Positions 8,532 to 16,937 of a stretch of 61,293 nt of DNA are shown here, in pieces. The stretch's first letter is position 1; each line of letters starts with the position of its first letter. Below the pieces are notes generated by a model. That model searched no databases, was not told where the DNA came from, and saw only the letters and a program-made list of their open reading frames with translations. The translations under genes and the position numbers were made by a program. The DNA is from Io17-Chloro-G2 sp034420695 (lineage in GTDB: Bacteria > Chloroflexota > Dehalococcoidia > Lucifugimonadales > UBA3495): contig DAOULB010000038.1 in NCBI GenBank assembly GCA_034420695.1, positions 1 to 61,293 of the forward strand, read 5' to 3'.

Positions 8532-9347
8532 TTGGCAGACAAGACAGAGATCTCCTGGACCGACAGCACCTTCAACCCGTGGATAGGCTGCCAGAAGGTG
8601 AGCCCGGGCTGTGACCTGTGCTACGCCGAGGCCCTGGCCAAGAGGCGGGGCTGGGTCGCCTGGGGACCCCATGAAGAGAGAAGAAGAACCGGCGAGGCCT
8701 ACTGGCGCCGGCCCCTGGCATGGAACAAGGAGGCCAGGGAGACAGGCCGGAGAAGAAGGGTATTCTGCGCCAGCCTGGCCGACATCTTCGACAACCAAGC
8801 TCCCCAGGACGCCCGGGCAGACCTCTGGGAGTTGATCAACGCCACCCCCTTCCTGGACTGGCAGCTTTTGACCAAGAGGCCACAGAACTTCGGCCAGTAC
8901 CTGCCGCTGGGTTGGCCCGACAACTATCCCAATGTCTGGCTGGGCATCTCCGCCGAGAACCAGGAAGAGTACGACCGCCGCTGGCCCTTGCTGGCCCAAG
9001 CGCAGGCGCCCGTGAGGTTCGTATCCTACGAGCCCGCCCTGGCCTCAATCTCCATCTCCGGTCACGAAGACAAGCCCGACTGGCTCATCTGGGGAGGAGA
9101 ATCAGGCCCGGGAGCCAGGGAGATGGAACCCCAGTGGGCCCGGGAAATCACCAATGAATGCCTGGAACTCCACGTACCGGTCTTCGGCAAGCAGTGGGGA
9201 GCCTATGCCAACAACCCCCTGGTCAAAGAAAAGGGCCTCACCATAGACCAGGCCAAGGCCAAGGACCCCACTTCAAACGGCAAGGGGGGAGCGCTCCTGG
9301 ACAACGTCCTGTACCGGCAACTCCCAAGGCCGGACCAAAAAGGGTAG
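8532..9347 (+). CDS. DUF5131 (phage Gp37/Gp68) family protein
   Basis: A 271-residue member of the DUF5131 family. The diagnostic opening is WTDSTFNPWIGCQKVSPGCD followed by LCYAEALAKR, giving a C-x6-C-x2-C triad suited to an iron-sulfur cluster, as in radical SAM-type enzymes. Later motifs include RVFCASLADIFDNQ, FDN-to-LLTKRP (WQLLTKRPQNF), VWLGISAENQEEYDRR and LIWGGESGPGAREM. The family is common on phages and plasmids; its reaction is not established as far as I know. TTG start with GAGGGA upstream. Confidence 0.88.
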   Translation: MADKTEISWTDSTFNPWIGCQKVSPGCDLCYAEALAKRRGWVAWGPHEERRRTGEAYWRRPLAWNKEARETGRRRRVFCASLADIFDNQAPQDARADLWELINATPFLDWQLLTKRPQNFGQYLPLGWPDNYPNVWLGISAENQEEYDRRWPLLAQAQAPVRFVSYEPALASISISGHEDKPDWLIWGGESGPGAREMEPQWAREITNECLELHVPVFGKQWGAYANNPLVKEKGLTIDQAKAKDPTSNGKGGALLDNVLYRQLPRPDQKG

Positions 9348-9423
9348 CAAAGCCCCGTCCCCCAGGAGCCGGGGCTACACGGAAACAAAACACCCACACC
9401 AACACCAGCAAGGAGAAGAAAGA

Positions 9424-10500
9424 ATGAAGGAAGGAAGCTCGGTCATGGACCTCAGCAAGGAGCTGCTGAGGCAGAAGGAAGCCAAGGTCGACTACCGGGG
9501 AGACACCAAGAACTTCACCATGATGAACATGAACGACGAACTCCGGTTCCACATAAGCGGCCACGGCGACCGGCCGGTCAACGACCACGCCCACCAGCAG
9601 ATCGCAGAGAAGATAGGGATCCCGGGCAAGTACTACAACCTGATGCTCCGGGAGGCCCCCGAACTTCTGACCCAGAACGTCAACCACTGGTTCCAAGCCA
9701 GGTCCCGCCCCATGATGGTACGCACCTTGGACGGCAGGGTCAGGGCATTCCTGTCCAACAAGTACCGCACCATGGACCACTACGACCTGGCCCAAGCAGT
9801 ACTGCCGGTCCTGGCATCAAGCGGCGCAGATCTCATGAGCTGCGAGATCACCGAAGACAGGATGTACCTCAAGGGAGTGATCCAGTCGGTCCAGCAGACC
9901 GTGCCGCCCCCCGACGGCCACTACGGCAGGGGATACCAGGCCGTAACCGTCTCTCCAGGCATCGTGGTCTCCAACTCAGAGACCGGGGCCGGCGCCCTGG
10001 CCGTCCAGACCGCAGTCCACTACCTCGGCTGCACCAACATGGCCGTCTGGGCCCAGCAGGCCCTGAGAAAGAGACACCTGGGACGTTCCATGCTCACCGA
10101 CTCCGACGACGTTTACCAGTACTTCTCCGACCAGACCAGGGAACTGACCGACGCCGCCCTCTGGGCCCAGGTCAAGGACCTGGTCACCGGCGCCCTGGAG
10201 GGAGACCTCTTCGCCGAGCACGTCGAGGAACTGAGAAAGGCCAGGTACGACCACATCGAGGACGCGGTAGGAGCCGTGGAGAAGATAGCCCAGAACAACG
10301 GCATGGCCCAAGAAGAGCAGAAGGGAGTCCTCCAGTACCTCATCGAAGGCGGGGACCTCACCAAGTTCGGCCTCTCCAACGCCGTCACCCGCTACAGCCA
10401 AGACGTCGAGTCCTACGACCGGGCCTCCGCCCTGGAACAGCTGGGCGGGGACATCATCACCATGCCCCAGAGGGACTGGGCCACCATCTCCCTCAACTAG
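9424..10500 (+). CDS. DUF932 / phage-plasmid-like protein
   Basis: A 358-residue protein resembling the DUF932 family found on phages and plasmids: GIPGKYYNLMLREAP, then RTLDGRVRAFLSNKYRTMDH, VSPGIVVSNSETGAGALAV and a long helical C-terminal part. Members are abundant on mobile elements, with no agreed function. Two in-frame ATG codons (9424 and 9445) both have purine-rich sequence upstream, so the start is uncertain by seven residues. Confidence 0.8.
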   Translation: MKEGSSVMDLSKELLRQKEAKVDYRGDTKNFTMMNMNDELRFHISGHGDRPVNDHAHQQIAEKIGIPGKYYNLMLREAPELLTQNVNHWFQARSRPMMVRTLDGRVRAFLSNKYRTMDHYDLAQAVLPVLASSGADLMSCEITEDRMYLKGVIQSVQQTVPPPDGHYGRGYQAVTVSPGIVVSNSETGAGALAVQTAVHYLGCTNMAVWAQQALRKRHLGRSMLTDSDDVYQYFSDQTRELTDAALWAQVKDLVTGALEGDLFAEHVEELRKARYDHIEDAVGAVEKIAQNNGMAQEEQKGVLQYLIEGGDLTKFGLSNAVTRYSQDVESYDRASALEQLGGDIITMPQRDWATISLN

Positions 10501-10556
10501 CCCGGGGCCAAAACTCCAAAGCGCCATAACGCCAAGCCAAGGAAAGAGAACGACCA

Positions 10557-10889
10557 ATGACCACAGCCCTCAGACCCGCGGACATACCCCTCAACTTCCT
10601 GAAGCCCCACTACCTGTGTGAGGGCACCGACCACTTCGCCCCCGACGCCTGTTCCAATGTCCACTTCCACGACGAAAGCGGCGGCTACCGGGAGCCCCAG
10701 GAACTCCACTACCTGGAGTTCGCCGAGCACGACACCCAGTGGAAGGGCTTCTACTGCGCCTCCTGCACGGAGGCAATCGAAGCCGCGGCCAAGGACCCGT
10801 GCTCCGAGTGCGGGGCAGAGGTCAGGTCCCTGACCAAGACAGGCAGGACCCTGAAGGACCTCCAAGACGCCGTGGCACAAGCCGCCTAG
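10557..10889 (+). CDS. Hypothetical zinc-ribbon-like protein
   Basis: A 110-residue protein with C-terminal pairs FYCASC and DPCSEC spaced about 15 residues apart, a layout that suits a zinc ribbon. No family recognised. ATG start 56 bases after the DUF932 gene with AAGGAAAGAG upstream; the next gene follows after 41 bases. Confidence 0.5.
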   Translation: MTTALRPADIPLNFLKPHYLCEGTDHFAPDACSNVHFHDESGGYREPQELHYLEFAEHDTQWKGFYCASCTEAIEAAAKDPCSECGAEVRSLTKTGRTLKDLQDAVAQAA

Positions 10890-10930
10890 GCCGCAAGAGC
10901 AGACAACCAAAGCCACAGGAAGACACCAAA

Positions 10931-11314
10931 ATGAGCTACGACACCTCCTACTACCTGGACGTCAAGGGCGACGACCCCGCCCTGGAGACCGTGGGGACCT
11001 TCCTGGCCGACCTGGAAGCGAAGACCACAACACCCGAAGGCCAGACCAATCCCCAAGCAAGGTTCTGGACCGAGGTGATAAGGGACGGCATCCCCACCCC
11101 CTGGTACAAGTACCGGGAGAACATGGTCCAGGCCTCCCTCAAGTGGCCCGGCGCCCTGTTCCTTTTGGAAGGCCAGGGCGAGGACCGGGACGACAACTGG
11201 AAGGAGTACTACCGGAACGGCAAGGTCCTTAGGCTGGAGCCCACGGTCTCATGGCCCGACTTCGACCCGGAACAGATGACCGACCCTGCAAACCTCAGCC
11301 CCCACCTGGCCTGA
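10931..11314 (+). CDS. Hypothetical protein
   Basis: A 127-residue protein starting at the ATG at 10931 (CCACAGGAAGACACCAAA upstream). It opens with SYDTSYYLDVKGDDPAL and contains several tryptophans in the second half (KWPGALFLLEGQGEDRDDNW), suggesting a compact mixed fold. The opening resembles small phage proteins that begin with a beta strand and a D-rich turn; no function can be stated. Confidence 0.55.
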   Translation: MSYDTSYYLDVKGDDPALETVGTFLADLEAKTTTPEGQTNPQARFWTEVIRDGIPTPWYKYRENMVQASLKWPGALFLLEGQGEDRDDNWKEYYRNGKVLRLEPTVSWPDFDPEQMTDPANLSPHLA

Positions 11315-11626
11315 GGAACAGCAAGACGGGGGTTTACGCGGAGCATAGGAGTACGCCGGCTTCTTTTGGGTTCCGCCGGCTTCCAACCGGTTCCCGGTTG
11401 AACACCAAGAGAGGGCAAATAACGGAGTACCGGGCCCGCGCCGGGTTTGGCTCCGTCCCCTCCTGGGTCCTGACTACGCCAAACGGCGCTTGGGCCGAGA
11501 CCCGGACACAGCCGAGGCTACGGGAGAGATAAGCCGTATCGCCTCGAAGCAAAGTCCGGCACAGCCTCTGCCCCAGAGGCAGCAAGGGACCAAAATAGAA
11601 TCTGTTCCAAGGAGAACAAACAGAAA
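11315..11626 (+). other. Non-coding stretch with structured elements before ssb
   Basis: No convincing gene in these 312 bases, which have a composition unlike the neighbouring coding DNA. They contain repeated CGCCGGCTTC/CCGGTT-type segments (11352-11405) that can fold on themselves and a long stem at 11438-11489. It could hold the promoter and leader of ssb or a small RNA. No sigma-70 promoter stands out. Confidence 0.5.
11438..11489 (+). ncRNA. Candidate structured RNA hairpin upstream of ssb
   Basis: GCGCCG (11438-11443) plus TTTGGC (11446-11451) pair with GCCAAA (11478-11483) plus CGGCGC (11484-11489), giving a 12-base-pair stem with a two-G bulge and a 26-base loop. It lacks a U tract, so it is not a simple terminator. 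It could be part of a leader RNA or a small RNA; no known family recognised. Confidence 0.35.
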
Positions 11627-12010
11627 ATGGCCAAGACCTTCAACAGCGCTGAACTACTCGGAAGGCTGGGGACCGACCCCATCCTGCGGAAGACCGCCTC
11701 CGGCATGTCCGTGTGCAGCTTCCCCGTGGCGACCGAGCGCCGGAGCCGCTCCGCCAACGCTCCCGTCGACTGGATCGACGTGGTTTGCTGGGGCAAGCAG
11801 GCCGAAGCAGTGGTCCAGTACATCCACAAGGGTGACCAGATCCACCTGCAGGGCAACATCCGGAACGAAAAGTTCGAGGACTCGAACGGCGTCATGCAGT
11901 ACCGGACCCGGATCCACGCCCGGACCGTCAACTTCCTGCCGAACCGCAACTACGTTGCCGGCAGCGAAGAGATGGCCAGCGAGGAGCCCCCGGTGGAGGC
12001 CGGCGTCTAG
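11627..12010 (+). CDS. ssb: Single-stranded DNA-binding protein
   Basis: A 127-residue OB-fold SSB: FNSAELLGRLGTDPILRKT, then VCSFPVATERRSR, VDWIDVVCWGKQAEAVVQYI and GDQIHLQGNIRNEKFED. It coats single-stranded DNA in replication and repair. It is shorter than cellular SSBs and lacks the usual acidic DDxIPF tip (it ends EPPVEAGV), as often seen in phage or plasmid SSBs. ATG start with AAGGAG upstream. Followed by a strong hairpin and a tRNA gene. Confidence 0.9.
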   Translation: MAKTFNSAELLGRLGTDPILRKTASGMSVCSFPVATERRSRSANAPVDWIDVVCWGKQAEAVVQYIHKGDQIHLQGNIRNEKFEDSNGVMQYRTRIHARTVNFLPNRNYVAGSEEMASEEPPVEAGV

Positions 12011-12033
12011 CCGCCTTCCCCTCCGGGGACCAA

Positions 12034-12065
12034 GCCGCCCGTCGATGTCCAATCCGACGGGCGGC
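12034..12065 (+). terminator. Perfect 11-bp hairpin after ssb
   Basis: GCCGCCCGTCG (12034-12044) and CGACGGGCGGC (12055-12065) form a perfect stem with a ten-base loop. No T run follows, so intrinsic termination is uncertain; it may mark the 3' end of the ssb message or protect it. A second small hairpin (AGGGCC/GGCCCT, 12089-12105) precedes the tRNA. Confidence 0.5.
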
Positions 12066-12114
12066 TGCCAACAAAACTGAATACACCAAGGGCCAAGAAG
12101 GCCCTGAAAGCAGC

Positions 12115-12190
12115 GAGGGCGTGGCTCAGCGGCTACAGCGCCGGTCTCCAAAACCGGTACACGCAGGTTCGAGTCCTGCCGCCCTCGCCA
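12115..12190 (+). tRNA. trnW: tRNA-Trp (CCA anticodon)
   Basis: A full cloverleaf with encoded CCA. Acceptor GAGGGCG/CGCCCTC, anticodon stem CCGGT/ACCGG with loop CTCCAAA (anticodon CCA, reads UGG), T arm GCAGG-TTCGAGT-CCTGC, discriminator G. The D stem has one C-C mismatch. A single tRNA inside a phage/plasmid-like operon is a typical trait of large mobile elements. The anticodon is the normal one, so it does not explain the in-frame TGA at 5538. Confidence 0.93.
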
Positions 12191-12239
12191 AAACAACAGG
12201 CATCCCAATCAAGTCACGCGCAGACTAGAGGAATTGCCG

Positions 12240-12680
12240 ATGACCACCCAGGAACACCCGCCCCTGGTCCACACCCTGCCCATGGACTACGACCCCGCCA
12301 AGGTGACCGAAGGCCGCCACCCCGCCCGCTGCCACACCCTGGCCCCCGTCTCCGAGATGCTGCCCCAGGACTTCGTCCTGAACTTCAACGTAAGGCCCAA
12401 GTCCGCCAACCCCCGTGTCAAGCTATGCGGCCTCTGCCACCCCAGGCCCACCCACGTCCGCATCACCGACGAGCAGTACCTCAAGGTCATGCCCGGACGG
12501 GAGACCGGCCAGGCCTTCTGCAAGGCTTCAATAGACACCGGGAGGCAATACACCCTCACGGTGAACCAGGCCGTCATCCAGGCCATACGGGGAGACCACA
12601 AGGAACTCTGCAAGTACTGTCTTGACGCCCAGGCCAAAGCAGCAGAAGAACTCGAGGCCCTGAAAGGCCAAGACCAATGA
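12240..12680 (+). CDS. Hypothetical protein with two CxxC pairs
   Basis: A 146-residue protein with CGLCHPRPTH near residue 61 and CKYCLDAQAK near residue 128, a spacing suited to a four-cysteine zinc site. I take the ATG at 12240, which has AGAGGA eight bases upstream, rather than the TTG at 12234. Stop overlaps the next ATG (ATGA). No family recognised. Confidence 0.55.
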   Translation: MTTQEHPPLVHTLPMDYDPAKVTEGRHPARCHTLAPVSEMLPQDFVLNFNVRPKSANPRVKLCGLCHPRPTHVRITDEQYLKVMPGRETGQAFCKASIDTGRQYTLTVNQAVIQAIRGDHKELCKYCLDAQAKAAEELEALKGQDQ

Positions 12681-12961
12681 GCAAGACATACTGGCCTTCC
12701 GAAGACCCGGTCCTGAAGTCAATCCGTCGCCACCAGCAAAACGTCCTCCGGAGAGCGAGATACTTCAACGCCGGCCCCCGGCGCCAAAGGCTGAGGCAAC
12801 AGAGAATCGACCTGGGCCTCCACCCCGACTGGGGCCTCATCGGCCCCTTCCAAGGCGGGGAACACCGCAACTGGGCCAGGAAGAGGAAGAGGGACGGGAT
12901 ACGGGCGGAGAGAACTCGGGCAAGGGCCCAGGAAACAGAAACAGGGGTTGGAGCAGCATGA
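12677..12961 (+). CDS. Small basic protein
   Basis: A 94-residue, arginine-rich protein (long RR and KRKR stretches) coupled by ATGA overlaps to both neighbours. The charge suggests nucleic-acid binding or an antitoxin/adaptor for the Fic protein directly downstream, but neither is shown; no family recognised. Confidence 0.5.
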   Translation: MSKTYWPSEDPVLKSIRRHQQNVLRRARYFNAGPRRQRLRQQRIDLGLHPDWGLIGPFQGGEHRNWARKRKRDGIRAERTRARAQETETGVGAA

Positions 12962-13629
12962 AAGAACGAAGCCAGTTCCTACACGCACCCCGGGACCAGA
13001 AGGACGAGGTATTCCGCCCCACAGCGAAGCGGCTCCTGGCCAAGGCCAACGCCCTCCTGGACCACCGCTTCAAGCCCAGCATCAACCCCTACCGAAGGGA
13101 CCTCCTCCTGCTGGAAGAGGCCAGACACTCCGCGGCCATCGAGAGCGAGTACAAGGAAGCAAGAGTCAAGAGCCACCTAGAAGCCCTGGGCCGCTTCCTC
13201 ACCAGGGACAGGAACCCCAGCGCTCTCTTTGAGATGCACCGGGACATGTTCCACGACCAGGAACACGCCCAGCCCGGCACCTACCGCACAGTGCAGGTAA
13301 GAATCGCCGACTACTTCCCACCAGCCCCGGCACTGGTCCCGTCCCTCATGGACGAGTTCTTCTTCTACGTCAACCAGCCCGGCAAGGACCCCGTCGCCCA
13401 CGCCGCCTGGGCCCACATCCAGTTCGAGACCATCCACCCCTTCGCCGACGGCAACGGCCGCACCGGGCGGGCCTTCATCCAGCACATACTGGGTGTACCA
13501 CTGCCCATCAGCGTCACCATCCTGGCCCGCAGCAACGAGTACTACCGCCTGCTCAACAGCGGCGAGTGGAAGGAATACCTGGAGTGGTTTGCCGACATTG
13601 TGGTCAAGACCGCCGAAAGGATCAGGTAG
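12958..13629 (+). CDS. fic: Fic family protein
   Basis: A 223-residue Fic-domain protein with the canonical catalytic loop HPFADGNGRTGR (residues 160-171), which transfers AMP or another nucleotide moiety from a cofactor to target hydroxyls. An SAAIES segment near residue 60 resembles the inhibitory (S/T)xxxE helix, so it may be auto-inhibited. Start ATG overlaps the stop of the small basic gene, which could be its partner. On mobile elements Fic proteins may act as toxins or host modulators; which applies cannot be told. Confidence 0.9.
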   Translation: MKERSQFLHAPRDQKDEVFRPTAKRLLAKANALLDHRFKPSINPYRRDLLLLEEARHSAAIESEYKEARVKSHLEALGRFLTRDRNPSALFEMHRDMFHDQEHAQPGTYRTVQVRIADYFPPAPALVPSLMDEFFFYVNQPGKDPVAHAAWAHIQFETIHPFADGNGRTGRAFIQHILGVPLPISVTILARSNEYYRLLNSGEWKEYLEWFADIVVKTAERIR

Positions 13630-13637
13630 CAAAGCCC

Positions 13638-14033
13638 ATGATGACACCGAACTTCCAGTTCCTGGTCAAGATACCCCCTGAACTGGCCCAGGAACTTGAA
13701 GACTTCCTCCAGGAGAAACAGGTCCAGTTCGACACCCTGACCGACATGGTCTACATCTCCAACGACAATGTCCTGGACAAGATCTTCGCCGGCAGGGAGA
13801 TAGAGGAAACCCTGGAGGCTGTTAACAGTTATGCCCGCCAAGCCGGGCAGCCCACTCACCCCAGGGAGCCCCACGAAATGGACCTCCGGGAGAGGCAGGA
13901 CTTTCTCCACTTCATCAACGTCCACACTAGTTGGGGCACCAGCTACGACGACATAGAGGTCGAGGACTTCGATCCCAACATGTGGCAACGCTTCCTGGAG
14001 ACCCACCGGAAAAAGGGGGCGAAGCCGGCATGA
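13638..14033 (+). CDS. Element-specific paralogue family protein (member 1)
   Basis: A 131-residue protein opening with FQFLVKIPPELAQELEDFL and containing ETLEAVNSYARQAG and DLRERQDFLHFINVHTSWG. The order and spacing match the proteins at 24959 and 25396: a beta-strand/helix N-terminus, a VEEIN-like helix, then a W/F...LHM-NE-F motif. So three copies exist in this block. Function unknown. Its stop overlaps the next ATG. Confidence 0.55.
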   Translation: MMTPNFQFLVKIPPELAQELEDFLQEKQVQFDTLTDMVYISNDNVLDKIFAGREIEETLEAVNSYARQAGQPTHPREPHEMDLRERQDFLHFINVHTSWGTSYDDIEVEDFDPNMWQRFLETHRKKGAKPA

Positions 14034-14461
14034 AAGTGCAGCTCACCCTGAACATCGGCGGGCAGGAAGACACCCTGCAGCCGCTCCGGGCCTGTGACGC
14101 CTGCTACCTCGACTTCGAGACCATCCAGAAACATGGCCTCACTCCCTGCCCCTGCCCGGCAACACCCTGCCCCCTGGACTGGTGCCGCGGCGCCGCCGGG
14201 GACCATCACCAAGCCTACCGGCTGCACCTGATAGGCCTCATCCCCGCCAGCGACCTCCTGCAACACCCCATGCCGGAATACGCAAGGAAGCTCCTGGCCG
14301 CGGAGAAAAAGGCCTACCGCTCCACCCTGGAAATGGCCCTCCAGAGCGTCGACCTGTACGGGCAGAAGCTGTGCCAGACCGAGGCCCAGTGGAAGCACAT
14401 CTGGTACCGGAACCAGGCCCCCTCCTGGGCCTACCTCAACGCCCCCTCCGGCCAGGGGTAG
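14030..14461 (+). CDS. Cysteine-rich hypothetical protein
   Basis: A 143-residue protein starting at the ATG at 14030 (ATGA overlap). Cysteines cluster at residues about 22-53 (CDAC, then PCPCPATPCPLDWC), suitable for zinc or another metal. The C-terminal half is helical and rich in tryptophan and tyrosine. No family recognised. Confidence 0.5.
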   Translation: MKVQLTLNIGGQEDTLQPLRACDACYLDFETIQKHGLTPCPCPATPCPLDWCRGAAGDHHQAYRLHLIGLIPASDLLQHPMPEYARKLLAAEKKAYRSTLEMALQSVDLYGQKLCQTEAQWKHIWYRNQAPSWAYLNAPSGQG

Positions 14462-14498
14462 AAGCAAGGCACAGAAAGCAAGACCCGAGGAAGCCCCA

Positions 14499-15101
14499 AT
14501 GTTCCAGAAGATAGTTGACGTCACCCCGGCCTACGACCGGAGACACCACAGCCCGTCCGCAGGCCTGAGCGACTGCACCATAATCTTCGTCCTGAAGGGA
14601 CCCCTGGGCGCCGTCTACTTCCAGGCCCACACCGGCTGGCACCTTCCCCACGTCCAGAGAAACCAGGCAAGCAGAAAAACCAGCCTGTACCCCGAAAGGC
14701 AGATACCAAGGACCGCGGAGGTCGGCTACCACAGCCCAGCTCCCATGCACCACGACCAGAGGCGCAGCATGGACCCCTGCCCCTACCTGGACGGCCAGCC
14801 CTGCTACCGCAGCTGCTCCGTGCAGCACGGCATGGACCTGATACCCCAGTTCATCGCCGGGGGGACCGAGTTCCTCTGGCCCAAGCTGGAAGAGGTCTAC
14901 CACAGGTACTTCACCAAAGAGGAAGAACCGGAAGGCATGCCGCCGGTCCACTCCTTCGACAACTGGCAGAAATGCCCCGTGGTCGCAGCCCAGCAGGGAG
15001 AAGCGGAAGGGGAAGTGCTGATCGGGGATCCACCGACCTGCCGGGTGTGCCTGCAAACAGCCCAGGTAACTGGAGAGGCGGCCCGCCGGTTCCGGCCCTA
15101 G
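14499..15101 (+). CDS. Hypothetical protein with Cys/His cluster
   Basis: A 200-residue protein. The first part reads like a compact enzyme-free fold (CTIIFVLKGPLGAVYFQAHTGW); the middle holds PCPYLDGQPCYRSC, and the end a CRVC pair. Its layout suggests two metal sites. No family recognised. ATG start; the stop precedes the next gene by 32 bases. Confidence 0.5.
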   Translation: MFQKIVDVTPAYDRRHHSPSAGLSDCTIIFVLKGPLGAVYFQAHTGWHLPHVQRNQASRKTSLYPERQIPRTAEVGYHSPAPMHHDQRRSMDPCPYLDGQPCYRSCSVQHGMDLIPQFIAGGTEFLWPKLEEVYHRYFTKEEEPEGMPPVHSFDNWQKCPVVAAQQGEAEGEVLIGDPPTCRVCLQTAQVTGEAARRFRP

Positions 15102-15133
15102 GCCCACAAGCCAACCCAGGACACAGGAGCGCC

Positions 15134-15541
15134 GTGGACGAGCCATACGAGATCCTGATATTCACCATCAGGAAGGAACAGGACCTGACCCAATTCTTCA
15201 ACACCCACTTCCGGAGGCACCACCCCCGGAATAACGTGGTCCGCATCGCGGGAATAGACGCCCCGGTAAGGCACACCGGCCTCCTTAGGGAGAAGGCCAA
15301 GGAAGAAATGGCAAACCCCAGGAACAGGGTAACCCTATCCTGCAGGAACCTCCCTCCCACCAGCGTCTACGCCGCCAACCGGTGCGGCTACAACAGGACC
15401 ACCGACATGGAACTGCGCCTCCACGTCCAACGCCCCGGAGAGCCGGACATCCTCCAGGTCATCATCGAACAGGAGCAGGAGGACTGGGAGAAGGCGAAGG
15501 AGTACGCCAGGCAAGCCGGACGCCCAGTACCCGAGCTGTAG
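15134..15541 (+). CDS. Hypothetical protein
   Basis: A 135-residue protein starting at GTG 15134 with CACAGGAG upstream. It opens with a beta-rich stretch (YEILIFTIRKEQDLTQFF) and ends in a long charged helix (EQEQEDWEKAKEYARQAG). No family recognised. Confidence 0.5.
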   Translation: MDEPYEILIFTIRKEQDLTQFFNTHFRRHHPRNNVVRIAGIDAPVRHTGLLREKAKEEMANPRNRVTLSCRNLPPTSVYAANRCGYNRTTDMELRLHVQRPGEPDILQVIIEQEQEDWEKAKEYARQAGRPVPEL

Positions 15542-15592
15542 CCCCCTCCAAGGGACCACAAGCACAAAGGCTGGAAAAAGGAGCCCCAAGAC

Positions 15593-16198
15593 GTGCCGGA
15601 ATCAACCGCTGCACAGGCCACAGAGACCTACCGGATGGTCCTCAAAAACTCCCACAACTACAACCGCTGGGACTTCTACATGGGCCAATTCCAGAGCCAC
15701 CTGGAAAACGCAGAAAGGCGCGCTCCGGGCCCTATGCCCCTCCGGAAAGAGAAAGGCCACTCCCAGGCCCACGTCTACCGCTTCAAGGACAAAAGCCTCC
15801 TGGTAATACCCATCACGAAGAGAGAGAAGGCAGCGCCCTATGTCCCCAGGTCCCAAGCACAACTCAAGGCAGCGGACAAGGTGCTCAGGAAGAGCAGCAA
15901 AGCACACCCCACAGGCAGGGATGTCGCCCAAGCAATAGCCGCAACGGCCGTGGCCCTGGACGCAGTCAGCCCAGCAACCGGCCACACCCCCATCGAAATA
16001 CTGGACATAGCCTGCCGGCCGTTTCACAACCGCCAAGTGGAGTTCACCAGGGAGACCAGCCCCGACCACCTCTTCGGCCAACTGCTGAAAGAGGCCCTTG
16101 CCCCAGGCCCCGCCTACGACGCCGAAAAGGACCCCGACGGGGAATGGTGGCATGACAACGTGGTCCTCCCCTTCGGCCGGACATACCTGTTCTGGTAG
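15593..16198 (+). CDS. Hypothetical protein
   Basis: A 201-residue protein beginning at GTG. Basic, with a helical central part (residues about 85-135) and an aromatic C-terminus (WWHDNVVLPFGRTYLFW). I recognise no domain. A purine-rich site (GGAGCCCCAAGAC) lies just upstream of the start. Confidence 0.5.
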   Translation: MPESTAAQATETYRMVLKNSHNYNRWDFYMGQFQSHLENAERRAPGPMPLRKEKGHSQAHVYRFKDKSLLVIPITKREKAAPYVPRSQAQLKAADKVLRKSSKAHPTGRDVAQAIAATAVALDAVSPATGHTPIEILDIACRPFHNRQVEFTRETSPDHLFGQLLKEALAPGPAYDAEKDPDGEWWHDNVVLPFGRTYLFW

Positions 16199-16249
16199 GG
16201 AAGGACGGCAGTCCAGCCAAAGGAAAAACCTGAAAGGCAAGGTAAAGAC

Positions 16250-16891
16250 ATGGAAAGCAGGGAAGAGCACGAGTCCTTCGGAGTCCTGAACATCAGCAAG
16301 GCCCAGGTCTCCGGCAACATACCCCTCTTCGGCTCGTCCATCGAGCACCACAACGTAATCATGATCGAGGTCAAGACCGCCTACCGGGACCGCCACCTCC
16401 ACGCCGACTGGATCCACTCCGACAAACTCCTGCTCCGGGCCTCGATGTCCCCCAGCCAGTTCGCCGACGCCATAACCTCCCTGAACGCCAGCACCGGCAC
16501 CCCCATAACCTTGGAGTTCGTAAGAGGAGACGAGAAGATGCGGGCCGATCCCCCAAGGCCCCAGAAGCACCAGCAATTCCGGGAGGAACTCCGGGAGACC
16601 CTGACCCAGGCCCTGAACCTGACCGACGAACTGATAGCCGAGACCAAAGGCCGGCTCCGCAGGAAGGCCGAACAAGTCAGGCAGCACCTAGCATCCAACA
16701 TGCCCTTCGTCGAGACCCAGTTCGCCCGGCAGATGGACAAGACCGTGAACGAAGCCAAGGCGGAGATAGAGGCCTTCGCCACCGCCAGGGAGAGGGCCAC
16801 CGGCGCCCTGGCCCTGCAGGGACAAGAACCGGAACTGCACCACCCGTCCCTCCCCGAGCCCCGGGACGGGGACGAAGACCAACAGAAGTAG
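16250..16891 (+). CDS. Conserved phage/plasmid protein of unknown function
   Basis: A 213-residue protein resembling an uncharacterised family common on phages: the opening ESFGVLNISKAQVSGNIPLF and GSSIEHHNVIMIEVKTA, the segment ASMSPSQFADAITSLNASTG with PITLEFVRG, and a helical second half (TKGRLRRKAEQVRQHLASNM, FARQMDKTVNEAKAEIEAF). The N-terminal half looks like a DNA- or RNA-binding beta/alpha domain, the rest a coiled coil. Function unknown; the family resemblance is from memory and not checked by search. Confidence 0.65.
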   Translation: MESREEHESFGVLNISKAQVSGNIPLFGSSIEHHNVIMIEVKTAYRDRHLHADWIHSDKLLLRASMSPSQFADAITSLNASTGTPITLEFVRGDEKMRADPPRPQKHQQFREELRETLTQALNLTDELIAETKGRLRRKAEQVRQHLASNMPFVETQFARQMDKTVNEAKAEIEAFATARERATGALALQGQEPELHHPSLPEPRDGDEDQQK

Positions 16892-16937
16892 CAAACGCCC
16901 CAGAAGAACAGGGCCAGCGCCAGGAGAAGCACGAACA

